Source of the DNA: Theodoxus fluviatilis
Lineage: Eukaryota > Mollusca > Gastropoda > Cycloneritida > Neritidae
Assembly (NCBI GenBank): GCA_034096865.1
Contig: JAWQFJ010001827.1
Location: 351,586-415,585, forward strand
Direction: 5' to 3'
DNA: 64,000 nucleotides
In this document: piece after piece, positions 28,401 to 41,600 of the stretch
Position numbering within the stretch: position 1 is the stretch's first letter
How the letters are laid out: every line of letters starts with the position of its first letter
The notes under the pieces: model-generated
The model's database searches: none
What the model saw: only the letters and a program-made list of their open reading frames with translations
Told to the model about the DNA's origin: nothing
Made by a program: the position numbers and the translations under genes

Positions 28401-31400
28401 TTGCCATTCCCATACTGCCCCTTGTTGCCATTCCCATACTGCCCCTTGTTGCCATTCCCTTGCAGCCATTCCCATACTGCCCCTTGTTGCCATTCCCATA
28501 CTGCCCCTTGTTGCCATTCCCTTGCAGCCATTCCCATACTGCCCCTTGTTGCCATTCCCATACTGCCCCTTGTTGCCATTCCCTTGCAGCCATTCCCATA
28601 CTGCCCCTTGTTGCCATTCCCATACTGCCCCTTGTTGCCATTCCCTTGCAGCCATTCCCATACTGCCCCTTGTTGCCATTCCCATACTGCCCCTTGTTGC
28701 CATTCCCTTGCTGCCATTCCCATACTGCCCCTTGCAGCCATTCCCTTGCTGCCATTCCCATACTGCCCCTTGTTGCCATTCCCTTGCTGCCATTCCCACA
28801 CTGCCCCTTGCTGCCATTCCCACACTGCCCCTTGCAGCCATTCCCATACTGCCCCTTGTTGCCATTCCCTTGCAGCCATTCCCATACTGCCCCTTGCTGC
28901 CATTCCCATACTCCCCCTTGCTGCCATTCCCACACTGCCCCTTACTGCCATTCCCACACTGCCCCTTACTGCCATTCCCATACTGCCCCTTGCTGCCATT
29001 CCCATACTGCCCCTTGCTGCCATTCCCTTGCTGCCATTCTCATACTGCCCCTTGCTGCTATTCTCACACTGTCCCTTGCTGCCATTCCCACACTGCCCCT
29101 TGCTGCCATTCCCATACTGCCCCTTGCTGCCATTCCCATACTGCCCCTTGCAGCCATTCCCATACTCCCCCTTGCTGCCATTCCCATAGCACCCCTTGCT
29201 GCCATTCCCATACTGCCCCTTGCTGCCATTCCCATACTACCCCTTGCTGCCATTCCCATACTCCCCCTTGCTGCCATTCCCATACTCCCCCCTGCTGCCA
29301 TTCCCATACTGCCTCTTACTGCCAATCCCATACTGCCCCTTGCTGCCATTCCCATACTACCCCTTGCTGCCATTCCCATACTACCCCTTGCTGCCATTCC
29401 CATACTCCCCCTTGCTGCCATTCCCATACTGCCCCTTGCTGCCATTCCCATACTGCCCCTTGCTGCCATTCCCATACTCCCCCTTGCTGCCATTCCCATA
29501 CTGCCCCTTGCTGCCATTCCCTTGCTGCCATTCCCATACTGCCCCTTGCTGCCATTCCCATACTGCCCCTTGCTGCCATTCCCTTGCTGCCATTCCCATA
29601 CTGCCCCTTGCTGCCATTCCCTTGCTGCCATTCTCATACTGCCCCTTGCTGCCATTCCCATACTGCCCCTTGCTGCCATTCCCTTGCTGCCATTCTCATA
29701 CTGCCCCTTGCTGCCATTCCCTTGCTGCCCCTTGCAGCCATTCCCATACTGCCCCTTGCTGCCATTCCCTTGCTGCCATTCCCATACTGCCCCTTGCTGC
29801 CATTCTCATACTGCCCCTTGCTGCCATTCCCTTGCTGCCCCTTGCAGCCATTCTCATACTGCCCCTTGCTGCCATTCCCATACTGCCCCTTACTGCCATT
29901 CCCACACTGCCCCTTGCTGCCATTCCCATACTGCCCCTTGCTGCCATTCCCTTGCTGCCATTCCCATACTGCCCCTTGATGCCATTCTCATACTGCCCCT
30001 TGCTGCCATTCCCATACTGCCCCTTGCTGCCATTCCCATACTGCCCCTTGCTGCCATTCCCTTGCTGCCCCTTGCTGCCATTCTCATACTGCCCCTTGCT
30101 GCCATTCCCTTGCTGCCCCTTGCTGCCATTCCCATACTGCCCCTTGATGCCATTCTCATACTGCCCCTTGCTGCCATTCCCATACTGCCCCTTGCTGCCA
30201 TTCTCACACTGTCCTTGCTGCCATTCCCACACTGCCCCTTGATGCCATACCCATACTGCCCCTTACTGCCATGTGTGTAGTGTGTGAGTTTTTGTAGGAA
30301 TGTGGTGTTGAACGGTTGTATGAGTGTTGATTCTTTGGATTGTAAATGCCATGAGCTTGCCTGTCAAGGGAAGGTATGTGCGTAAATAAACTATATTATA
30401 CTGCCCCTTACTGTCGTTTCCCATACTGCCCCTTACTGCCATTCCCATACTGCCCCTTACTGCCATTCCCTTAGGGCCGTTCCCATACTGCCCCTTACTG
30501 CCATTCCCATACTTCACAGCGTGCATTCCTCTAATTCCCCTAGCCACCAGCCTACTCCCCTCCACACCCCCCCCCCCACCCCCCCCCCCCCCCCCCCTTT
30601 CCTATGTTTTCCTTCCATAGCTGATTAATACATTGAGCTCTTAATAATGTTGGAGAAGAGCTGCGGGCGTGGTTGCTAAATTTAGAACAATGAGTAGGAA
30701 AAACTGAGAGATTCATCATCTCTTTAGTGGTGGCAAAGGTTGGTAGAGGACTGGTAGCAAATGGAAAACATAGTAAATTGAGACACTACACATTAATTGC
30801 TGTTCCAGACATTCATGTTGCCAAACTTGGTATCTCTGTGTTAGGGATTTTCTATGTAACTCTGCCTTTTAAACATTTTTCAGGAGGCCTGCATTTAGCT
30901 CGCCAAGATCTTACTTATTTCATTAATTACTGTACAACTGGCTTTTTGACTCACATGCGAAGCAAAAGTGAGTCTATGTACTCACCCGTTTCGTGCGTCC
31001 GGGCGTCCGGTCCGGGCGTCCAAAAACTTTAACGTTGGATTTTTCTCAGAGACTATTAAGTCTATCAATACCAAATGTGGCATGATGGTGTATGATGACA
31101 AGGCCTCAAAAAACATACATAGTGACTTGTCCTTGCTTGAAGGTCAAGGTCGCAGGGGCCATAAATGTTGTCTAAAAAACAGTAATTTTTCACATTTTCT
31201 CAATTTTCTCTGAAGTTTTTGAGATTGGATACCTGACCTATATATGGTATATAGGGCAAAGTAAGCCCTATCTTTTGATACCAGTTTGGTTGACCTTTCT
31301 TCAAGGTCAAGGTCACAGGAGCTCTTCAAAGTTGGATTGTATACATATTTTGAAGTGACCTTGACCCTGAACTATGGAAGATAACTGTTTCAAACGTAAT

Positions 31401-34400
31401 AATTATGTGGGGCACATGTTATACCTTCATCATGAGACACATTTGGTCACATGTCATCAAGGTCAAGGTCACTTTGACCCTTATGAAATGTGACCAAAAT
31501 GGGGTAGTTAACCACTAAAAGTGACCATATCTCATGGTAGAAAGTGCCAATAAGCACCATTGTGCTTCCTATGTCTTGAATTAACAGCTTTGTGTTGCAT
31601 GACCTTGGATGACCTTGACCTTGGGTCAAGGCCACATGTATTTTGGTAGGAAAAATGTGTAAAACATTTCTTAGTGTATGATGTCATTGCTAGGTTTAGT
31701 TGTTTGACCTTGACCTTGAGGGGCACTTGAAGGTCAAGGTCATGTCAAGGTCAATCATGTGAGTCATATGGGCTTTGCCCTTCTTGTTTGTGTGTGGTAG
31801 TTGTTGTTGTTTTTGGTGGTAATGGTGGTGGTGATGGTAAAGTAGAAATCTCATAAATCTTGATCACTTGTAACTTTGTGATGAAGGAACTTGCAAAGAG
31901 TGTTAAAATGCATGCTACAGAGTAGATTTTTCCTTGACAGAGAATGTTTCATTTGAACATGGTACATTCGTCCGTACAGCAATGCTTATACTAGTAGGGA
32001 GCACAGAACATGCCTAATGTGCCTACACAGCAGAGTGCCAGGTTAAGTAGTGGCACTGTTGTCATTCATATGCATTTTCTTATAGAAGTTTTCTTGCTAA
32101 AATTTATGTTGTTGTCATTCCAGATTACCACTTTGTTGAATTTCCAAAGTTTGAAGATATGATAAAGAAAAATGAGTTTCTGGAGCATGCCAAGTTCTCA
32201 GGAAATTACTATGGGACAAGGTAAGGAGCACGGGCAAGGTTTAGCATGGTAAAGGGGGAAAATTGTCCTCTGCCGAATGAGTTGTGTTCAAGTGCCTAAC
32301 AGCCTGCGTGTTTCATCGCTCTGCAGATTTTGGCTTTATTTCCAAAGTTATTCTTCAGCTTACTGAGGAGCACTACTTGTAGGTTACAAACCAGCCAGGA
32401 ACTTCAGATCTTCCACAGGAAAACTCCTCTGAGTGTCTGTGGCCACTGATCCCTCAGTTTTGTGGGACCAAATTCTTGGAACCAGATTCCAGAACTGCTG
32501 AGAAAGTCTTCCAAACTCTCCCACTTTAAAAGAAGACTCAAAACATATCTTTTTAGTGGCTTTTTAGAGGTGGGGAACTACCTCCTAGACCCCATCTGTC
32601 AAGATTGGGGTTGGTATTGCTGGCTCAACACATCAATCGACAAACAACGCAGTTCTGGGGGACTTGGGCAGAATCCCTTTATACGTAGAACTTTACATCT
32701 CTCAGAGCGGTACGATACTGGTTGAAACTACAGACACTGGAAAGCGATAGACTGCCCAGAAAAGCTTATGCTATGTCTCTAGACCTAGCTAACAAGAATG
32801 TGCCATGCTGGGCCCTCAGAATGAAACAATTGCTATGCAGTTATGGGTTTGGAGAGGCTTGGTACAATCAAGGAGTTGGATGTAGGAAACTCTTTCTATG
32901 TCAGCTAGAACAGAGACTAAAAGATTGTTATAAACAGGCTTGGGCATCATCTGTAAATAAAAGCAGCCGACTAAGCAAGTATTTCCTATTTAAACCAAAC
33001 CATGATATGGAATCTTATCTACAAAGTCTGCCTATGCCTGCTAGAGCATCCTAAGCAAGATTTAGAATGGGCGTTAGTGAAATAAACTGTCATGCAAAGA
33101 GATACACCGCAAACGCTGATAACAATTTATTATCTTGCCAATTCTGTGGGCAAATGGAGAACGAGGAGCATCTTTTGTTTGCATGTCATGAATATGATTG
33201 TTTCAGGCCATATTTTCTTAACTGCCCTCAAGAAATGTACAGAATGAAATTTCAACAAGTCATGATGTACACAGGCACCAAAAGTCATTTGCTTGCTTGG
33301 TTTATTTACAAAGCCCTGAAACGGAGAAGAAACAAGTCTGACCTTGACACTAATGCTACACCCACTGTGTCCATGAATTAATTTATATTAGTTTGTCTTG
33401 TATGTGTATGAATCCCCCCCCCCCCCCCCCCCCTTTGTAATGGGCCAAATGACCTTTCACAAATAAACCGTTCTGCTCTGTTCTGTTCTGTTCTGTTCTG
33501 ACACATCAATCGACAGTAAAAAAGAAAATAAATAAGGGAAATTCCTTCCTCAGTCACTAATCACATTTAAGAAGGAAGACGCCACAAGCAATTGACTCAT
33601 TCCAGATGTACACCTACACACCTTTCAATCTGGAACTCTATCTCATTAAATGAAAAGAAACCTGAGAACAAAAGCAAAACCAATGACCACAAATAAAATA
33701 AAAATCTTTAAAAACTGCACATCAGGCTACACAGATTTACAGAAAGCTCTTAGTATCAAATCCTCTTTTCCAATCCCAAATTTCCATCCCTTTATATAAG
33801 GTTTTGTGTGCTACACACACACCACACACACACACCACACACACACCACACACAACACACACACACACACACACACATCAGTTCATAGTTTGATCTGGCT
33901 GTGAAAGTGTATCTTTAATACCAGACAACCTTTGTGAATGAACATTTGATCTCTACAGAGTTCTTTTCAAAGCCATATGACTGTGGGTAATTATTAATAT
34001 CAAAGTATGAGGGACAGCCATTCCTGGACCAACTAGCTGGTCATTCATCAGTAGACTGCAGTAAAAACTTATAAACCCTGGTGGTCATTTTGTGACAAGA
34101 TGTTTGCCTGGGCATCTTAAACTGTTTACCAAGGTGGTATTCCGGCCTGGAGCACTGCTGATGGTGTCTGTTTTGCTGCTGGACAAGTGGACACAGGATG
34201 CCAACATTTCTTTTCTTGCTGTCCATGCATCTGCTCTTCATTGTGTGGTATTTTCATTGTAGAGTTAGGCCCAAAAACTCTATGACCATAGCTTCCATTG
34301 GATGATGGGGACATTTTCTCACGTTGTTAGATTTGAGTGCTGCATTTGACACAATAAGATCATGGAATTCTTCTCTCCCGTCTAAGACATGTTTTTGGCA

Positions 34401-35609
34401 TTGACAACACAGCACTCTCCTTCCTGAAATCATATATCTCAGAACGTAGGCAGACTGTTTTGATCCAGGGTATTGCTTCTGATCCTGCCCCGCTAAAATA
34501 CGGAGTCCCACAGGGCTCGGTTCTGGGTCCTCTGCTGTTTCTACTGTACACCCAACCACTTCCCAACGTAATTGACAGCCATTCATTCTCACACAGTGAA
34601 TTTGCTGATGACACGCAACTCTACAACTCCACTCATCCCAGTCAAATCCAACCTCTTCTCTCTGCAAGTGAACTTTGTATTTCTGATGTAAAACAGTAGA
34701 TGACCCAGAACAAACTCAAACTTAATGATTCAAAGACCGAAGCTCTCCTGGTTGGGGGTAGAGGCGAATTCGATCAGGCCCTGAAACTAACCATAGGTCA
34801 GAGTGAGATAGAATTCTCAAAGTCTGTTAGAAATTTAGGTGTCATGTGCGATGATGATCTTTCTATGAGAGTTCATGTGAACAAAGTTTGCCAGTTAGCT
34901 TACTACGAGTTAAGGAAAATTGGCACTATTCATCACTATCTTTCACAACAGGCCACTCAAACCCTTGTCACTTCCCTTGTTCTGTCCCGTCTTGATTATG
35001 GAAATTCTCTTCTTGCCGGCATTTCTGACACTCTGCTAAACAAACTGCAAAAAGTTCAAAACACTGCTGTTAGATTAGTTTTTAGATGTCCCAAGAGAAC
35101 TCCCACATCCAAACTCCTTCGTGCACTGCATTGGCTCCCTGTCGCTCAGAGGATAGAGTATAAGCTAGCCACTCTGTGTTTCAATTCTCACTGTCTACAC
35201 CCCCGCTAGAAATAACCATTCAGCTGCAGACACCAAAACGTTAAATGTCCCCCGTCGCAAAAAGAAAACCCAAGGACAGCGAGCTTTTTCTTACATCGGC
35301 CCTGTAACGTGGAATAGCCCACCTTTCCCGGTCCGTCACTCTGATTCCATGTCCCAGTTCAAAACCTCCCTTACGACACACCTGTTCCGGTCAGTCTTTC
35401 CTGATGAGCAGTGAGGTGCTTCACAAGGCGCCTCTTTTGTGTTTCGTGTTTTGTTTATTGCCTGCTATGTTAATTAATTGTATTGTATTTAACTCTTCTT
35501 TTATTTCAACTGTACAGTGTGCGAGAGTTGGAATGCTTTGTATGAGTGTGGACTTTTCATTGTAAACGCCATGAGCTTGCCTATTAGGGAAGGTATGTGC
35601 GTATAATCT

Positions 35610-35658
<49 letters not shown>

Positions 35659-38600
35659 CCGTAGCCCCCCTGTGAGACTGTGTGGCGTTATCACACAAAT
35701 TTAATGTTGTGTTACGTGATATTTTGTTGTGTGTTTACTATGTGGTGTTGTGTGTATTGTTGAAAGAGGTGTAATGTCCTTTATCACCTGGAACCAAATG
35801 CATTGCATTTCATTGGTAAGAACTTTTGTGTTGTGTTGTTTAGATTAGCATTAAAACAGCAATGTACTTATTACTTTAGTGTATTGTATTGAATTGTGTT
35901 GTGCTGCATTATTGTTTTCAGTTGAAAATGCATCAATATTGCCGTGAATTGCAGTGCAGTACTGTACTATATTGATTTGTATTGCATTGTATTGTATTGT
36001 TGCATTGTGTTGTGCTGTACTGTACTTAATGTATTGCATTTTAATTTGTATTGCACATACTGTATTGTATTGCACATACTGTATTGTATTGCACATACTG
36101 TATTGTATTGCACATACTGAATTGTATTGCAGCAAAAAGGCCGTGCTGGACATCCAGAGCAGTGGCCGACTGTGTGTCATGGACGTGGAGGTGAACGGCA
36201 TCCAAAGTATCAAAAAGGCAGGCCTCAAACCCCCACCTCGCTTCCTCTTCATCAGGCCTAAGACCTTCAAAGACCTGGTAGGTACAAAACACTGCCAAGC
36301 GTTGACTGACAGATGGTAGGTACTAAGTCCTCCTCTGTACAAAACACTGCCAAGCATTGACTGACAGATGGTAGGTACTAAGTCCTCCTCTGTACAAAAC
36401 ACTGCCAAGCATTGACTGACAGATGGTAGGTACTAAGTCCTCCTCTGTACAAAACACTGCCAAGCATTGACTGACACTAGTGACAGATGGTAGGTACTAA
36501 GTCCTCCTCTGTACAAAACACTGCCAAGCATTGACTGACACTAGTGACAGATGGTAGGTACTAAGTCCTCCTCTGTACAAAACACTGCCAAGCATTGACT
36601 GACACTAGTGACAGATGGTAGGTACTAAGTCCTCCTCTGTACAAAACACTGCCAAGCATTGACTGACACTAGTGACAGATGGTAGGTACTAAGTCCTCCT
36701 CTGTACAAAACACTGCCAAGCATTGACTGACACTAGTGACAGATGGTAGGTACTAAGTCCTCCTCTGTACAAAACACTGCCAAGCATTGACTGACACTAG
36801 TGACAGATGGTAGGTACTAAGTCCTCCTCTGTACAAAACACTGCCAAGCATTGACTGACAGATGGTAGGTACTAAGTCCTCCTCTGTACAAAACACTGCC
36901 AAGCATGATGACTAGGACAGATGGTAGGTACTAAGTCCTCCTCTGTACAAAACACTGCCAAGCATTGACTGACAGATGGTAGGTACTAAGTCCTCCTCTG
37001 TACAAAACACTGCCAAGCATTGACTGACACTAGTGACAGATGGTAGGTACTAAGTCCTCCTCTGTACAAAACACTGCCAAGCATTGACTGACAGATGGTA
37101 GGTACTGAGTCCTCCTCTGTACAAAACACTGCCAAGCATTGACTGACAGATGGTAGGTACTAAGTCCTCCTCTGTACAAAACACTGCCAAGCATTGACTG
37201 ACACTAGTGACAGATGGTAGGTACTAAGTCCTCCTCTGTACAAAACACTGCCAAGCATTGACTGACACTAGTGACAGATGGTAGGTACTAAGTCCTCCTC
37301 TGTACAAAACACTGCCATGCATTGACTGACACTAGTGACAGATGGTAGGTACTAAGTCCTCCTCTGTACAAAACACTGCCAAGCATTGACTGACACTAGT
37401 GACAGATGGTAGGTACTAAGTCCTCCTCTGTACAAAACACTGCCAAGCATTGACTGACACTAGTGACAGATGGTAGGTACTAAGTCCTCCTCTGTACAAA
37501 ACACTGCCAAGCATTGACTGACACTAGTGACAGATGGTAGGTACTAAGTCCTCCTCTGTACAAAACACTGCCAAGCATTGACTGACAGATGGTAGGTACT
37601 AAGTCCTCCTCTGTACAAAACACTGCCAAGCATTGACTGACAGATGGTAGGTACTAAGTCCTCCTCTGTACAAAACACTGCCAAGCATTGACTGACACTA
37701 GTGACAGATGGTAGGTACTAAGTCCTCCTCTGTACAAAACACTGCCAAGCATTGACTGACAGATGGTAGGTACTAAGTCCTCCTCTGTACAAAACACTGC
37801 CATGCATTGACTGACACTAGTGACAGATGGTAGGTACTGAGTCCTCCTCTGTACAAAACACTGCCATGCATTGACTGACAGATGGTAGGTACTAAGTCCT
37901 CCTCTGTACAAAACACTGCCAAGCATTGACTGACACTAGTGACAGATGGTAGGTACTAAGTCCTCCTCTGTACAAAACACTGCCAAGCATTGACTGACAC
38001 TAGTGACAGATGGTAGGTACTAAGTCCTCCTCTGTACAAAACACTGCCATGCATTGACTGACAGATGGTAGGTACTAAGTCCTCCTCTGTACAAAACACT
38101 GCCATGCATTGACTGACACTAGTGACAGATGGTAGGTACTAAGTCCTCCTCTGTACAAAACACTGCCAAGCATTGACTGACAGATGGTAGGTACTGAGTC
38201 CTCCTCTGTACAAAACACTGCCAAGCATTGACTGACAGATGGTAGGTACTAAGTCCTCCTCTGTACAAAACACTGCCATGCATTGACTGACAGATGGTAG
38301 GTACTGAGTCCTCCTCTGTACAAAACACTGCCATGCATTGACTGACACTAGTGACAGATGGTAGGTACTAAGTCCTCCTCTGTACAAAACACTGCCAAGC
38401 ATTGACTGACAGATGGTAGGTACTAAGTCCTCCTCTGTACAAAACACTGCCAAGCATTGACTGACACTAGTGACAGATGGTAGGTACTAAGTCCTCCTCT
38501 GTACAAAACACTGCCATGCATTGACTGACAGATAGTAGGTACTGAGTCCTCCTCTGTACAAAACACTGCCATGCATTGACTGACACTAGTGACAGATAGT

Positions 38601-41600
38601 AGGTACTAAGTCCTCCTCTGTACAAAACACTGCCATGCATTGACTGACAGATGGTAGGTACTAAGTCCTCCTCTGTACAAAACACTGCCATGCATTGACT
38701 GACACTAGTGACAGATGGTAGGTACTAAGTCCTCCTCTGTACAAAACACTGCCAAGCATTGACTGACACTAGTGACAGATAGTAGGTACTAAGTCCTCCT
38801 CTGTACAAAACACTGCCATGCATTGACTGACACTAGTGACAGATGGTAGGTACTAAGTCCTCCTCTGTACAAAACACTGCCAAGCATTGACTGACACTAG
38901 TGACAGATGGTAGGTACTAAGTCCTCCTCTGTACAAAACACTGCCATGCATTGACTGACACTAGTGACAGATAGTAGGTACTAAGTCCTCCTCTGTACAA
39001 AACACTGCCATGCATTGACTGACACTAGTGACAGATGGTAGGTACTAAGTCCTCCTCTGTACAAAACACTGCCAAGCATTGACTGACAGATAGTAGGTAC
39101 TAAGTCCTCCTCTGTACAAAACACTGCCAAGCATTGACTGACACTAGTGACAGATGGTAGGTACTAAGTCCTCCTCTGTACAAAACACTGCCAAGCATTG
39201 ACTGACAGATGGTAGGTACTAAGTCCTCCTCTGTACAAAACACTGCCATGCATTGACTGACACTAGTGACAAATGGTAGGTACTAAGTCCTCCTCTGTAC
39301 AAAACACTGCCAAGCATTGACTGACAGATGGTAGGTACTAAGTCCTCCTCTATACAAAACACTGCCAAGCATTGACTGACAGATAGTAGGTACTAAGTCC
39401 TCCTCTGTACAAAACACTGCCAAGCATTGACTGACAGATGGTAGGTACTGAGTCCTCCTCTGTACAAAACACTGCCAAGCATTGACTGACACTAGTGACA
39501 GATGGTAGGTACTAAGTCCTCTGTACAAAACTCTGCCATGCATTGACTGACAGATGGTAGGTACTAAGTCCTCCTCTGTACAAAACACTGCCAAGCATTG
39601 ACTGACAGATGGTAGGTACCGAGTCCTCCTCTGTACAAAACACTGCCAAGCATTGACTGACAGATGGTAGGTACTAATTCCTCCTCTGTACAAAACACTG
39701 CCAAGCATTGACTGACACTAGTGACAGATGGTAGGTACTAAGTCCTCCTCTGTACAAAACACTGCCAAGCATTGACTGACAGATGGTAGGTACTAATTCC
39801 TCCTCTGTACAAAACACTGCCAAGCATTGACTGACACTAGTGACAGATGGTAGGTACTAAGTCCTCCTCTGTACAAAACACTGCCAAGCATTGACTGACA
39901 CTAGTGACAGATGGTAGGTACTGAGTCCTCCTCTGTACAAAACACTGCCAAGCATTGACTGACAGATAGTAGGTACTAAGTCCTCCTCTGTACAAAACAC
40001 TGCCAAGCATTGACTGACAGATGGTAGGTACTGAGTCCTCCTCTATACAAAACACTGCCAAGCATTGACTGACAGATGGTAGGTACTGAGTCCTCCTCTG
40101 TACAAAACACTGCCAAGCATTGACTGACACTAGTGACAGATGGTAGGTACTAAGTCCTCCTCTGTACAAAACACTGCCAAGCATTGACTGACACTAGTGA
40201 CAGATGGTAGGTACTAAGTCCTCCTCTGTACAAAACACTGCCAAGCATTGACTGACACTAGTGACAGATGGTAGGTACTAAGTCCTCCTCTGTACAAAAC
40301 ACTGCCAAGCATTGACTGACACTAGTGACAGATGGTAGGTACTAAGTACTCCTCTGTACAAAACACTGCCAAGCATTGACTGACACTAGTGACAGATGGT
40401 AGGTACTAAGTCCTCCTCTGTACAAAACACTGCCAAGCATTGACTGACACTAGTGACAGATGGTAGGTACTAAGTCCTCCTCTGTACAAAACACTGCCAA
40501 GCATTGACTGACAGATGGTAGGTACTAAGTCCTCCTCTGTACAAAACACTGCCAAGCATTGACTGACAGATGATAGGTACTAAGTCCTCCTCTGTACAAA
40601 ACACTGCCAAGCATTGACTGACAGATGGTAGGTACTAAGTCCTCCTCTGTACAAAACACTGCCAAGCATTGACTGACACTAGTGACAGATGGTAGGTACT
40701 AAGTCCTCCTCTGTACAAAACACTGCCAAGCATTGACTGACAGATGGTAGGTACTGAGTCCTCCTCTGTACAAAACACTGCCAAGCATTGACTGACAGAT
40801 GGTAGGTACTTAGTCCTCCTCTGTACAAAACACTGCAAAGCATTGACTGACACTAGTGACAGATGGTAGGTACTAAGTCCTCCTCTGTACAAAACACTGC
40901 AAAGCATTGACTGACACTAGTGACAGATGGTAGGTACTTAGTCCTCCTCTGTACAAAACACTGCAAAGCATTGACTGACACTAGTGACAGATGGTAGGTA
41001 CTAAGTCCTCCTCTGTACAAAACACTGCCAAGCATTGACTGACAGATAGTAGGTACTAAGTCCTCCTCTGTACAAAACACTGCCAAGCATTGACTGACAC
41101 GTGACGATGGTAGGTACTAAGTCCTCCTCTGTACAAAACACTGCCAAGCATTGACTGCACTAGTGACAGATGGTAGGTACTAAGTCCTCCTCTGTACAAA
41201 ACACTGCCATGCATTGACTGACACTAGTGACAGATGGTAGGTACTAAGTCCTCCTCTGTACAAAACACTGCCAAGCATTGACTGACACTAGTGACAGATG
41301 GTAGGTACTAAGTCCTCCTCTGTACAAAACACTGCCAAGCATTGACTGACACTAGTGACAGATGGTAGGTACTAAGTCCTCCTCTGTACAAAACACTGCC
41401 AAGCATTGACTGACACTAGTGACAGATGGTAGGTACTAAGTCCTCCTCTGTACAAAACACTGCCATGCATTGACTGACAGATGGTAGGTACTAAGTCCTC
41501 CTCTGTACAAAACACTGCCAAGCATTGACTGACACTAGTGACAGATGGTAGGTACTAAGTCCTCCTCTGTACAAAACACTGCCAAGCATTGACTGACAGA

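Larger units (their letters stand above)
32270..33810 (+). mobile_element. LINE A: 3' end of a CR1/L2-like element, split by LINE B
   Basis: Translation near 32462 gives [20 protein letters not shown] then KRRLKTYLF, the usual C-terminal tail after the reverse transcriptase in CR1/L2/Rex-type LINEs. The frame is broken upstream by stops. The reading resumes after the LINE B insertion at 33516 (SKKENK then stop) and the remnant ends in the CA repeat. A 5'-truncated, dead copy. Confidence 0.7.

Noticed and set aside
20450..30280. Open frame of 3276 codons on the plus strand, with other frames of 2155-3151 codons overlapping it
   Set aside because: All phases on both strands are open because the 24-bp unit has no stop and is a multiple of three. 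The region lies between two exons of guanylate kinase and shows no frame-dependent conservation.
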